Shown here: in pieces, positions 9,076 to 18,039 of the stretch
How positions within the stretch are numbered: the stretch's first letter is position 1
How the letters are laid out: each line of letters starts with the position of its first letter
Assembly (NCBI GenBank): GCA_035293945.1
Contig: DATGLV010000045.1
Span: forward strand, 1 to 64,000
Direction of reading: 5' to 3'
Origin: VAZQ01 sp035293945
Lineage (GTDB): Bacteria; Pseudomonadota; Alphaproteobacteria; Rhizobiales; Xanthobacteraceae
DNA length: 64,000 bases
Translations under genes and position numbers: made by a program
The notes under the pieces: generated by a model
Told to the model about the DNA's origin: nothing
The model's input: only the letters and a program-made list of their open reading frames with translations
The model's database searches: none

Positions 9076-9110
9076 GGGCGAGGGCTCCGGCGTGGTTCAT
9101 TGAGGGTCGA

Positions 9111-10280
9111 ATGAGCACTCAGCCCAAGCTTGCCTCGCACACCGGTCTCCGCGGCGTCGCAATTCTCTGCGTCGTGTGGGACCACTACGCAATATGGTGC
9201 GCGCCCTTTAATCCCCGAACTTGGCCATGGCCGCTCGACCATGCCTTCAACACGGGCGGCATCGGCATGTCGATTTTCTTTGCGCTGAGCGGCTTCGTCA
9301 TTGCCTACAATTATCTTGGTCTCGATTGGATGAAGGCACCGGCAGCGAGCGCAGCCAATTTCGCATGGCTGCGCTTTTCGCGTCTCTACCCATGCCTCTT
9401 GGTGTTCATTGCGGTCACGGCGATTCAACCAGGCACCTTGCAGCTCGGACACCGGTATCCGCTGGTGACCGGGCTCTCGCTGATGTCGTTTCAGTCATTC
9501 TATCCGGTCAAGCTGGCCGGCGATCTCATTACCGACAACGGCTACAATCTCGCCTGGTCCATCAGCACCGAGATCGGCCTGTACGCTTTATTCGTTTTCG
9601 CGCTCGTGCTGCACGGTCAAATGAACCGGATCTTTGGCGCTGTAGCAACCAAGATTGCCGTCCTGATTGGCGGGGCCTATGTCGCGGCGGTCGCGTGGCT
9701 GTTATGGCACCCTGAGCTGGCCGCTTATCTGGCCGACAAGCTGCCGGTTGTTGGTGAGCCGCTCACGCGCGATGAGGCCGCGCGATGGCTACTTTATTGG
9801 TCTCCGTTCTGCCGATTTTACGACTTTCTTTTTGGCTGGCTTGCCGCCGCCATGATGAGAGCGAACATTTTCCAAGACGGGCGGATCGCCGGCGGCGCGA
9901 CGATGTCATTTGCAATTCTTGTGACAAGGTTTATTTTTCACCCTGATGCTTATACGATGCAGTCAGAATGCGCTCCACTCTTGACGTTGATCATGGTTGT
10001 TGGCTCGCAGAGCGCGATCATTAATCGGGCGCTCTCAGCTCCATGGCTGGTCTATATCGGAGAAATTTCCTATTCCCTCTATCTCTTCCACTCCGTTGCT
10101 ACCCATATGGCGTCCATCCCTCAAAGCCGCGAATTTTCATGGCCCCTGTTCGCCGGCTTCTTGGTGCTCTTCTGCCTCTGTTTGGTCCTTGCACTGAGCC
10201 TTGCGACCGGACTTTACCGTTTGATCGAAATGCCGGGTCAACGCGTTTTACGGGAGAGAAATCCGTTCCGGAAACAATAA
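9111..10280 (+). CDS. Membrane acyltransferase (acyltransferase-3 / OafA-like)
   Basis: 389 residues from the ATG at 9111 (GAGGG upstream). The start HTGLRGVAILCVVWDHY holds the Arg and His of the acyltransferase-3 family, followed by about ten hydrophobic segments and the ending EISYSLYLFH. Such proteins O-acetylate or O-acylate surface glycans in the inner membrane. The A+T-richer codon use with the following genes suggests an acquired block. Confidence 0.85.
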   Translation: MSTQPKLASHTGLRGVAILCVVWDHYAIWCAPFNPRTWPWPLDHAFNTGGIGMSIFFALSGFVIAYNYLGLDWMKAPAASAANFAWLRFSRLYPCLLVFIAVTAIQPGTLQLGHRYPLVTGLSLMSFQSFYPVKLAGDLITDNGYNLAWSISTEIGLYALFVFALVLHGQMNRIFGAVATKIAVLIGGAYVAAVAWLLWHPELAAYLADKLPVVGEPLTRDEAARWLLYWSPFCRFYDFLFGWLAAAMMRANIFQDGRIAGGATMSFAILVTRFIFHPDAYTMQSECAPLLTLIMVVGSQSAIINRALSAPWLVYIGEISYSLYLFHSVATHMASIPQSREFSWPLFAGFLVLFCLCLVLALSLATGLYRLIEMPGQRVLRERNPFRKQ

Positions 10281-10414
10281 TTACAGCATTGTTTACCGAT
10301 GCCGTCCAGGAGACGATCTACGAGTCGTCTAAAGTTCGCGATCGGCCTCATCAGCACCTTTAGCAATGAGGTGCCCGTGGGTGCTCGACGGCAGGACAGT
10401 ACAATGAGAGCAGC

Positions 10415-11404
10415 ATGAACGATCTCCAAAAATATGCGGAAATTCTCAGCAAAGTTGAGCCATGGAGCGGCCGCGTCCCCGCCGGGTTTGTCGTCGATTT
10501 CCTCGGGCAGGTCACGGAGAAACATTTCCCGGACTCAGCCGAATCCGCCGACTCAGGCAGCGATGGAACGGACGCTGACGTTCCGCTTCCTTGCATTGGC
10601 ACCGGAGCAGATGGCGAGGATTTCTGGTTCGAGGCCGTCGACTGGTTGGTGGCTGCTCGGGAGGCGAGAGATCATTTCGTAATGATCACGCTCGGCGCGT
10701 GGAACGGTCATCAGGCCGTGGGCAGCTATCGGGCGCTGCAAAAATTAAATCCGATGCCGTGCCGGCTGGTCGCGGTTGAGCCCGTGCCTGACTTGATGGA
10801 TTGGACGCGACGTCATTTTCGTCAAAATGGCATTGATCCGAACGAACATTGGCTCATCCCCATGGCGATCAGCGAGAATAACGAGCCTGTCTTTTTTACG
10901 ATCGCACCTCCGGAAATGGGCCCGCAGAATTGCTTTTCGACCAACGAACTGCGGGCCCGCGAGGACTTTTACAAGCAAATTGTCAAAAGCAAGAAGGCGG
11001 AGTCTGCACTCAACGAGTTGCTGTTGCGGAACAGTACCGGCATCACCGTCCAAGGCGCTAGCGATCGCCACGGAAGGCCACTGCAGGCCGAGATCAAGCT
11101 CATAAGCGCGGTCACGTTGAGCGATGTCTTGGGACCATTTGAAGCAGTCGACTACCTCGAAGCCGATATCCAGGAATCAGAAATTGTGGTCTTTCCTCCG
11201 TTTATGGAGCTTCTGAAGCGGAAGGTTAGACGTATCCATATTGGGACGCACGGGAGGCAAGTTCATCAACGGCTACATGACTTGTTCCTACGGAATGGGT
11301 GGGAAATGATTTTCAGTTATGAGCCCGATATGATTCATCGAACAATCTTTGGTCCATTTAAGACAGGGGACGGGGTACTCACGGTGAGAAATCCAGGAAT
11401 GTGA
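10415..11404 (+). CDS. FkbM-family methyltransferase
   Basis: 329 residues. The core begins FVMITLGAWNGHQAVGSY, in place of the usual D-x-G-AN-G site, then LVAVEPVPDLMDWTRRHF and NEHWLIPMAISENNEP, the typical FkbM spacing. A late acidic motif is DYLEADIQESE. Expected to O-methylate a sugar on a glycan or lipid carrier. It follows the acyltransferase by 134 nt and shares its lower-G+C style. Confidence 0.8.
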   Translation: MNDLQKYAEILSKVEPWSGRVPAGFVVDFLGQVTEKHFPDSAESADSGSDGTDADVPLPCIGTGADGEDFWFEAVDWLVAAREARDHFVMITLGAWNGHQAVGSYRALQKLNPMPCRLVAVEPVPDLMDWTRRHFRQNGIDPNEHWLIPMAISENNEPVFFTIAPPEMGPQNCFSTNELRAREDFYKQIVKSKKAESALNELLLRNSTGITVQGASDRHGRPLQAEIKLISAVTLSDVLGPFEAVDYLEADIQESEIVVFPPFMELLKRKVRRIHIGTHGRQVHQRLHDLFLRNGWEMIFSYEPDMIHRTIFGPFKTGDGVLTVRNPGM

Positions 11405-11583
11405 ACGCAATTATATTGACGACGCAGGTGGGTGGAAGGGCGCAACGAATTTTCGGAGGTGGATCCACTATGCCGCGGCGGTCGGATCTCGCACAAGCTG
11501 CCGGCCCCATTCGACCGGCGACAACGCCGCCATGGTTGTCGCGGCAGCACAAAATGTAAGGCGCCGCCATCGAGCTGGATTTG

Positions 11584-12741
11584 ATGCAAGGGGACGCCGA
11601 TAGCTTCTTTGCTGTTTTGGCGTTAAGGTCGTGTTCTGGGGCACCCTCTCAACCAAGCGGTTTCTCGACGTTGGTACAAAATTCGCAACCTCGCCCACTC
11701 GCCAAGGTCACGCGCGACGAGGATTTCATAGGCAGAAGCACAATTGATAAGCGATGGGTCCGCAACCTTCTCGCGTCGAGTGGTTTCAAGGCCGCAGAGG
11801 CGGAATTCCGTGGTTACCCGTCGCTGTCCCTCGTCTCCGACGTCGAACGCGCCTTCCTATTTTGCCTTGTGCGTGCCTTGAAGCCTGCCGCGGTGGCCGA
11901 GATCGGCACCGCGTACTGCGGCACCAGCGAGATCATTGCGAGAGCTCTGTGGGAGAACGGTTACGGCATGCTCCATACCACCGATCCGTTCGGTGCAACG
12001 CGGTGCCCTCCGATCTTAGGCGAATGGCCATGTCAGCTGCAGGAGATCACTCGCTTTTACACCAAATCCTCGATGGATTTCTATCTGGCACTCGGTAACG
12101 CGGGAATCAAATTGGATGTCGCCTTCGTGGATGGGAACCATGATTTTGAGTTCGCCTATTTTGACATCGTGATGGCGGCGCGCCTCCTATGTCCGGGCGG
12201 GGTCATCGTTATCGACAATGCGGAGCAATCCGGCCCGTTCTATGCGGCCGCCCAATTTGTTCGAGAAAATCCAGATTGGATTGAGCTCGGCGATGCGATC
12301 GCGAGCTTCAAGCTCAGCACTCCTTTTGCGACGGAGCGCGCGACGATTCCGCACGGCGGTTTTCTCGCAATCAGATCACCCGATGGGTATGCCGTGGGAA
12401 GAGTTCCCCGCACCACGGGGCAAGTTCAAGCTCCCCCATCCATCGAGGGCTTTTCGTGCAACATCGCCAGCGAAGGTTATCGCGGCACGCTTCACTACCA
12501 GCTGATCCTGCGTGCGTTCCGGGATGAGAATCGCGAGATAGAGGAGTACCGCAGGGTGGGCCAGATGGCCCTCGACTCCGCGATGACACCGCGCGAGATC
12601 CGCCATAGACTGGATCAGCCGCTAGTTTCGCCCTTGCACCAGAGGCACGGCGACTGCACGCATACACTTGAAGCCGAGTTGGCGTGGGAAGCGGAGGAGG
12701 GGAGCACGATTCTCCTAGCGTCACCTCCGGTCGCGCTGTGA
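11584..12741 (+). CDS. Class I SAM-dependent methyltransferase with C-terminal extension
   Basis: 385 residues from the ATG at 11584; the true start could be later. Motif I is AAVAEIGTAYCGTSEIIA, then LHTTDPFGA and the post-motif LDVAFVDGNHDFEFAYFD and GGVIVIDNAE. This pattern fits the methyltransferase-24 type associated with cephalosporin hydroxylase-like and capsule genes. After about residue 285 there is an extra region of no known family, ending at the convergent operon. Probably a glycan-modifying enzyme. Confidence 0.7.
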   Translation: MQGDADSFFAVLALRSCSGAPSQPSGFSTLVQNSQPRPLAKVTRDEDFIGRSTIDKRWVRNLLASSGFKAAEAEFRGYPSLSLVSDVERAFLFCLVRALKPAAVAEIGTAYCGTSEIIARALWENGYGMLHTTDPFGATRCPPILGEWPCQLQEITRFYTKSSMDFYLALGNAGIKLDVAFVDGNHDFEFAYFDIVMAARLLCPGGVIVIDNAEQSGPFYAAAQFVRENPDWIELGDAIASFKLSTPFATERATIPHGGFLAIRSPDGYAVGRVPRTTGQVQAPPSIEGFSCNIASEGYRGTLHYQLILRAFRDENREIEEYRRVGQMALDSAMTPREIRHRLDQPLVSPLHQRHGDCTHTLEAELAWEAEEGSTILLASPPVAL

Positions 12742-12743
12742 GA

Positions 12744-12965
12744 CTAGAACGGTGATTTTCCAGAAAGACCCAATCCGCGTTCTCTGGGCGCCCTTTTGTG
12801 GCACCGATGCCTCACTGGCAAGATGCGCCTGCAGCGCTTCGGCCACTCGGCGCAGTGAAGGTCGCTCCAGGCAAGACTGTCGGCATGGATCGCCATGAGG
12901 CCGCGCCGATGGAGCGCCCCGCAGGCGTCGGCCCAGGATGATTCTTCAACGCCGCGCAGCTTCAT
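12744..12965 (-). CDS. Small ORF coupled to the end of the aminotransferase operon (doubtful)
   Basis: 73 residues starting MKLRGVEESSW. Its ATG overlaps the stop of the upstream aminotransferase (ATGA), as seen throughout this operon, and the first 40 residues look gene-like. The second half is rich in Arg and Cys and looks like non-coding sequence. It may be the remnant of a gene lost where the convergent methyltransferase now ends, or chance. No family recognised. Confidence 0.25.
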   Translation of the reverse strand: MKLRGVEESSWADACGALHRRGLMAIHADSLAWSDLHCAEWPKRCRRILPVRHRCHKRAPRERGLGLSGKSPF

Positions 12966-14077
12966 GCCGCATAGAATTCGCGGATCTTGTCGGCCACGTA
13001 GGCTTGATCCTCACCGCCCATGAACTGATGGATCGGCAGCGACAGGATGCGCTCGGCTTGCTGCTCGGTGACCGGAAAGTCGCCGCGCCGGTAGCCTAGC
13101 GCTTTGGCGGCCGGCTGGAGATGGATCGGCACCGGATAGTGCACGGCCGTGCCGATGCCCCCCTGGGCGAGATGCGCCTGCAGCGCATCGCGCCGCTCGG
13201 CCTGGATGACGAAGACGTGGAACGTATTGAATTCTTGATTGCGGCAGGGTGGGATGAAGACCGGCACGTTCTGCAACAGCCTGCGATACATCTCGGCGTT
13301 CAGGCGGCGGCGTTCGATAATGCTGTCGAGGCGAGCAAGCCGCAGCCGCAGCAGCTCGGCCTGCAGCACGTCCATGCGCGAGACCGTGCCCCATACCTCC
13401 ACCGTGTTGCGGTCGACGAGGCCGTGATTGCGCAGAAGGCGGATCGTGCGGGCGACATCGTCCCGGTTGGTCGCAACGAAGCCGGCATCGCCCGCCGCGT
13501 TTAGATTCTTGAGCGGATGGCCGGAGAAGCACGCAATGGTGCCGAAACTGCCGGCCTGCCGTTCCTCGTAGCGCGAGCCGATCGACTGCGCCGCATCCTC
13601 GATGACGGCGAGGCCGTGGCGCGCCGCAATTTCCATGATGGGGCGCATGTCGGCGACGCGGCCGGTGAGATGCACCGGCATGATCGCTCGGGTCGCCGGC
13701 GTTACGGCGGCCGCGATCGCATCGGGATCGATGTTCTGATCGTCGCGCACGTCGGCAAAGACCGGCTTGGCCCCGACCGCGACGATGGCGGCCGTCGAGG
13801 CGACGAAAGAGTTCGGCGGCGTGATGACCTCGTCCCCCGGACCGAGCCCGAGCGCGCGCATGCCGAGGATCAGTGCATCCGTCCCGGAGTTGAGCGCAAC
13901 CACATGCCGAACCCCGATATAGGCGGCAAGCTCGGCTTCGAGCGCGTCCACCGCAGCGCCGCCGACAAACTCGCCGCGCGCGAAGACGCGCTCGACGAGT
14001 GCGGTGATCTCAGCGCGCTCTTCGTCGAACTGTGCGGCGAAGTTCACATAGGGGACCTGACGCGCCGGCTGAGCCAT
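12962..14077 (-). CDS. DegT/DnrJ/EryC1/StrS-family sugar aminotransferase (1)
   Basis: 371 residues, normal family length. The PLP lysine is Lys190 in CFSGHPLKNLN. The phosphate cup is NSGTDALILG, the Asp that binds the pyridine N is in VIEDAAQSIGS, and the N-terminus is PYVNFAAQF. It makes an amino sugar by transamination of a keto nucleotide sugar, with glutamate as the usual donor. It begins 2 nt after the stop of a second DegT enzyme, and the pair look like an old duplication. It is the last clear gene of the minus-strand operon. Confidence 0.9.
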   Translation of the reverse strand: MAQPARQVPYVNFAAQFDEERAEITALVERVFARGEFVGGAAVDALEAELAAYIGVRHVVALNSGTDALILGMRALGLGPGDEVITPPNSFVASTAAIVAVGAKPVFADVRDDQNIDPDAIAAAVTPATRAIMPVHLTGRVADMRPIMEIAARHGLAVIEDAAQSIGSRYEERQAGSFGTIACFSGHPLKNLNAAGDAGFVATNRDDVARTIRLLRNHGLVDRNTVEVWGTVSRMDVLQAELLRLRLARLDSIIERRRLNAEMYRRLLQNVPVFIPPCRNQEFNTFHVFVIQAERRDALQAHLAQGGIGTAVHYPVPIHLQPAAKALGYRRGDFPVTEQQAERILSLPIHQFMGGEDQAYVADKIREFYAA

Positions 14078-14079
14078 GA

Positions 14080-15192
14080 TCAGCGCCTCGCATAAAACCC
14101 GCGCACCGTCTCGATCACATGGTCGAGCTGGTCGCGCGCCAGATGCTGGTCGCAGGGAAGCGAGATGATCTCGCGCGCGTGCCGGTCGGTCACGGGGAAA
14201 TCACCCGGCTTGTAGCCGAAGTGCTGCAGGCCCTTCTGCAGATAGAGCGGGATAGGGTAGTGGATCTTCGCCTCGACGCCGTTCGCAAGACAGTGCTCGA
14301 ACAAGGCGTCTCGATCCTGAGCGAACACAATGTAGATGTGAAACACGCGCCGGCAGTCGGCCTGGCGAGGAGGAATCCTGATCTGCGGGATGTTTGCAAA
14401 GGCGGCGTCGTAATAGGATGCGTTCTCGATCCGCTTCTCCGTGATGTCCTGCACCTGGCGGATGAGCCAATTGCCGACGATCGCCTGCACCGAATCGAGG
14501 CGGCTGTTGTAGCCGAGGATATCGATCTCGTCGCGGTTGGCGAGGCCGTGGTTGCGCAGGAGCCGCAGCCGCTCGGCGATGCCGTCGTCATTGGTGACGA
14601 TCACGCCGCCGTCCGCCCATACGTTGAGATTCTTCAAGGGGTGCAGCGAGAAGCCGCCGGCCGCCCCGAACGTGCCGGCGCGCCGGCCCTCGATGTCAGC
14701 CAAAATGCCCTGGCATGCGTCTTCGACCACCTGCAGGCCGTGCTTCTGCGCAATCGGCATCAATTTGCGCATGTCCGTCATATAGCCGGTGAGGTGCACC
14801 GGCATGAGCGCCTTGGTGCGCGGCGAGATTGCGCTCTCGACCTGGTCGACATTCATGCAGAAGGTGTCGTCGCAGTCGACGAACACCGGCCGTGCCCCGG
14901 TCTCGTTGATGGCGCCGACGGTCGCGATGAAGGTATTGGCGGTCGTGATGACCTCGTCGCCGTAGCCGACACCTACCGCCTTGAGGGAAAGCTTGAGGGA
15001 ATCGGTCCCGGAGCCGACCCCAATCGCATGTTTTGTCCCGATCAGGTCGGCGAAGCGGCGCTCGAACTCGGCGACCGGCTTGCCGAGGGTGAAATCGCCG
15101 GTCGGCACGAAGCGACGCAGCTCGTCCAGGATTTCGGTCGGATCGGCGAATTGCTGCGGCAGATAGGAATAGCGGACTTTGTACTTGGACAT
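14080..15192 (-). CDS. DegT/DnrJ/EryC1/StrS-family sugar aminotransferase (2)
   Basis: 370 residues. The PLP lysine is Lys187 in FSLHPLKNLNVW, the cup is GSGTDSLKLS, and the Asp is in VVEDACQGI. It differs from the neighbouring paralogue mainly in the substrate loops (TANTFIATVGAIN against PPNSFVASTAAIV), so the two probably act on different keto sugars or in succession. It starts 11 nt after the transketolase C-subunit gene ends. This aminotransferase pair directly after a split transketolase is unusual. Confidence 0.9.
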   Translation of the reverse strand: MSKYKVRYSYLPQQFADPTEILDELRRFVPTGDFTLGKPVAEFERRFADLIGTKHAIGVGSGTDSLKLSLKAVGVGYGDEVITTANTFIATVGAINETGARPVFVDCDDTFCMNVDQVESAISPRTKALMPVHLTGYMTDMRKLMPIAQKHGLQVVEDACQGILADIEGRRAGTFGAAGGFSLHPLKNLNVWADGGVIVTNDDGIAERLRLLRNHGLANRDEIDILGYNSRLDSVQAIVGNWLIRQVQDITEKRIENASYYDAAFANIPQIRIPPRQADCRRVFHIYIVFAQDRDALFEHCLANGVEAKIHYPIPLYLQKGLQHFGYKPGDFPVTDRHAREIISLPCDQHLARDQLDHVIETVRGFYARR

Positions 15193-15203
15193 GTGAGAAG
15201 CGG

Positions 15204-16160
15204 TCAGGTCGGCTGCAGTGACGGTTGGCGGCGGTAGGGTTGAGCCACGAAGCTGTGGACCGCGGCTGCGATCCCGTCGGGGTCGAGGCCGTAGTGCTTG
15301 AGAAGCCCGTCTTGCGAGCCGTAACGATGGGTGAAGCGGTCAGGCAAGCCGAGGCGAAGCACGGGTTTCGATGCGCGCAGCCGCTCGCTCAAGCACTCGA
15401 GCACGGCTGAGCCCAAACCGCCGATGCGGGTATGCTCCTCGACCGTGACGACCGCCTCGACTCCACCGGCCAGATCCGCGAGCGTGTCCGCATCAAGCGG
15501 CTTCACAGTATGAAAATGTGCGACCCCGCAAGCGATGCCGCGCCCCGCCAAGAGCTTGGCAGCGCCAAGCACATGGTGGACCATGATGCCGGTGGTGACG
15601 ATCAGCACCTGGCCGGGATCGCGTTTCACGATCGCCTTGCCGATCTGGAAGCCTTCCTCCGCGCGCGAGGTCACCGGGTCGCCGCCCTTGCCGAGGCGGA
15701 TGTAGATCGGGTGCGGCCAGTCGAGTGTCTGCTCCATGAAGCGGTTCATCTCCGGCGCGTCGGTCGGGCACACGATGGTCATGTCGGGCAGAGCCCGCAT
15801 GATCGCGATGTCCTCCATGGCGACGTGGGTCGGCCCGAGCGGCGCATAGACGAGGCCGCCGCCATTGCCGATCAGGCGCACCGGCAGGTCGTGCAGGCAG
15901 AGATCGACGGCGACCTGCTCGAAACAGCGGCGCGTGATGAAGGTCGCGATGGTGTTCACGTAAGGAATGTAGCCCTCGAACGCCATGCCGGCCGACATGC
16001 CGATCACGTGCGCTTCCGAGATCCCTTCAATGAAGAAGCGCTCGGGAATTTCCTTGCGCATCGGCTCGAGCGTTCCGGGCCCCGGATCGGAGCCGATATA
16101 TACCACGCGTGGATCGCGCCGCGCGAGTGCATGCACCATGTCGAGGCAGGCTTTGCGCAT
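15204..16160 (-). CDS. Split transketolase, C-terminal subunit
   Basis: 318 residues from the ATG at 16160, 2 nt after the stop of the N-terminal subunit. The pyrimidine-binding part is visible (RFFIEGISEAHVIGMSAGMA with the ThDP-activating Glu), and the C-terminal part has VVTVEEHTRIGGLGSAV. Together with the next gene it forms a full transketolase that moves a two-carbon ketol unit between phosphorylated sugars. Split transketolases of this kind are common in antibiotic and surface-sugar clusters. A separate housekeeping transketolase is expected elsewhere in the genome. Confidence 0.9.
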   Translation of the reverse strand: MRKACLDMVHALARRDPRVVYIGSDPGPGTLEPMRKEIPERFFIEGISEAHVIGMSAGMAFEGYIPYVNTIATFITRRCFEQVAVDLCLHDLPVRLIGNGGGLVYAPLGPTHVAMEDIAIMRALPDMTIVCPTDAPEMNRFMEQTLDWPHPIYIRLGKGGDPVTSRAEEGFQIGKAIVKRDPGQVLIVTTGIMVHHVLGAAKLLAGRGIACGVAHFHTVKPLDADTLADLAGGVEAVVTVEEHTRIGGLGSAVLECLSERLRASKPVLRLGLPDRFTHRYGSQDGLLKHYGLDPDGIAAAVHSFVAQPYRRQPSLQPT

Positions 16161-16162
16161 GG

Positions 16163-17008
16163 TCAGGCCTCGCCCAATGCGGCGCGGATCGAGACGAGCT
16201 CGCCGGCGCTCAGCTTGTTCTTGTGATGCCAATCGGCGTTATGCTCGGCGTCCGGCACACCCTTGCCCTTGACGGTGTGGCAGATTAAGGCGCTCGGCCG
16301 GCCGGCCTCAAAGGGCAGGGAAGCAAGCTTTTTGCGCAGCGCCGCCACGTCATGTCCATCGACCTCGGCCGCGGCGAAACCGAAGCTCTCCCATTTGTCG
16401 AGCAGGGGCTCGAGCTCGAGCACCGTCGACACCGGCCCGTAGGACTGAAATTTGTTGTAATCGATAATCGCCGTGAGGCTGTCGAGCCGGTGCTTGCTCG
16501 CCGACATCGCTGCTTCCCATACCGCGCCTTCGTCGAGCTCTCCGTCGCCCAGCACCACGAAGACGCGGGCCGCACTCTTGCGCATCCGGTTTGCGATCGC
16601 CATGCCGACGCCGATCGCGAGCCCGTGCCCGAGGGCACCGGTTGACGCCTCGACGCCCGGCACCATGTCGCGTTCGGGATGGCCGCCGAGGATGCTGTCA
16701 TGGGCGCAGAATGTTGAAAGCACGTCCGCAGAGAAGAAGCCTTTGTCGGCGAGGATCGCGTAGAGGGCAAGGCAGCCGTGGCCCTTGCTGAGGATGCAGC
16801 GGTCGCGTTCCGGCCAGCGTGGCTCCTGCGGGCGCACCCGCAAGACGTCGTCATAGAGCACGCGCATGATCTCGATGAGCGAGAGTGCCGGCCCGAGATG
16901 GCCGCGGCCGGCCGATACGACAGCCTCGACCACGGTCCGGCGCAGCGTCTTCGACCGCGCGTCAAGTGGCGGCGTGGCGGTCTTGAGATCGAGTGCGGCT
17001 GACGTCAT
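16163..17008 (-). CDS. Split transketolase, N-terminal (thiamine diphosphate) subunit
   Basis: 281 residues. The ThDP/Mg motif starts GDGELDEG at 154-161 and ends with Asn185 in IIDYNKFQ. The catalytic His near the substrate is in SAGRGHLGP (His37), and SKGHG is at 74-78. The ATG overlaps the stop of the kinase gene (ATGA), so the subunit is coupled to it. It binds the cofactor and works with the C-subunit. Length is typical for a half transketolase. Confidence 0.92.
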   Translation of the reverse strand: MTSAALDLKTATPPLDARSKTLRRTVVEAVVSAGRGHLGPALSLIEIMRVLYDDVLRVRPQEPRWPERDRCILSKGHGCLALYAILADKGFFSADVLSTFCAHDSILGGHPERDMVPGVEASTGALGHGLAIGVGMAIANRMRKSAARVFVVLGDGELDEGAVWEAAMSASKHRLDSLTAIIDYNKFQSYGPVSTVLELEPLLDKWESFGFAAAEVDGHDVAALRKKLASLPFEAGRPSALICHTVKGKGVPDAEHNADWHHKNKLSAGELVSIRAALGEA

Positions 17009-18039
17009 CCGAAACTCCGCGAAAACATGTCTCGCGCCTTCTGTAATTGCCTCGCTTGAACAGCCTTACGGTCATCCCCCTGGCCGGCAATCGCTCTGCG
17101 AATCCAGCGCTCGGGCAGGAATTCATTGAGCAGGATGAGGCACCAGATCAGGACCATCGATGGGAATAGCAGGTCGATCCGAAAGGACAAGCCGCTATCG
17201 ATCGGCGCGAGCGCAGCCTCGACCTTCGCCCGATAGCGTTGCGCCAGCTCTGTCGGCAGCGCCATGCCGGGATGCAGCATGACGTCCGCAATGGCTTTGG
17301 CGGGATCATCCCAACCGAAATACTCAAAATCCACGAATGCGAGCCTTCCGCAGGGCCGCCGCAACGCATTGTGGAACCCGAAATCGGAAGGGCTCAGCAC
17401 CAGGAGGGAGCGCGGCAGCGGTGTCGCGAAAGCTGTTCCGCCGGCATCGCTCGCGCTGCGCAGGCGCTCGATCGCAGCGGCCGCGGCCGGAACGACTTGT
17501 GCGGCCATGAAAGCGGCAACTTCCGTTCCGGGTGAAACGACTTGGCCCAGCCGATCGAGACGGTCGGTGAGCTGGTCCGCGACCATCGCGGGCGAAATGC
17601 AGGCCGCCGACGCGGCGGGTATTTGGTCGGCGCCGTCGCGCTCGCGCAACTCCTGCAGCCGGATGAAGAAGCGGGCCAATTCATCGACGTCGGCTGCGCT
17701 GATCCGCTCGGGCGGAGTGCCATCGATCCATGCATATGCGGCGCAGCCCGCCGCGCGATCGCAGGCGAGCGGACGAGGAACATCCTCGATGCCCTCGCGG
17801 TGCAGGAAGGACAGGGTGGCGAACTCCTGGCCCAGCCGGTCGCGTGGATCTTCGCTCTGCGGCGGATAGAGCTTGAGTGCTGCACGCGTGCCATTGCCGG
17901 CCAGGAGAAAAAGCCGATTATTGCCGCCGCGCCGCACCGGCGTCGCCGAGACGACGGGCCAGCCAACGAGGCGCGAGCCGACCGCCGTGATGTCGTCGAA
18001 ACTGGCGACGAGCTCCTGCAGACTAACCACGCTACTCAT
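17005..18039 (-). CDS. APH/choline-kinase-like phosphotransferase, atypical catalytic loop
   Basis: 344 residues from the ATG at 18039, which overlaps the HAD stop. The N-lobe has GGNNRLFLLAGNGTRAALKLY (nucleotide loop and Lys). The catalytic loop reads LSPSDFGFHNAL, where most relatives have HGDLHxxN, and the metal Asp is in FVDFEYFGWDDPA. Asp and Asn are kept and the first His is replaced. It is most likely a sugar or aminosugar kinase of the pathway. It is embedded by overlapping starts and stops between the HAD enzyme and the transketolase. Confidence 0.75.
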   Translation of the reverse strand: MSSVVSLQELVASFDDITAVGSRLVGWPVVSATPVRRGGNNRLFLLAGNGTRAALKLYPPQSEDPRDRLGQEFATLSFLHREGIEDVPRPLACDRAAGCAAYAWIDGTPPERISAADVDELARFFIRLQELRERDGADQIPAASAACISPAMVADQLTDRLDRLGQVVSPGTEVAAFMAAQVVPAAAAAIERLRSASDAGGTAFATPLPRSLLVLSPSDFGFHNALRRPCGRLAFVDFEYFGWDDPAKAIADVMLHPGMALPTELAQRYRAKVEAALAPIDSGLSFRIDLLFPSMVLIWCLILLNEFLPERWIRRAIAGQGDDRKAVQARQLQKARDMFSRSFG

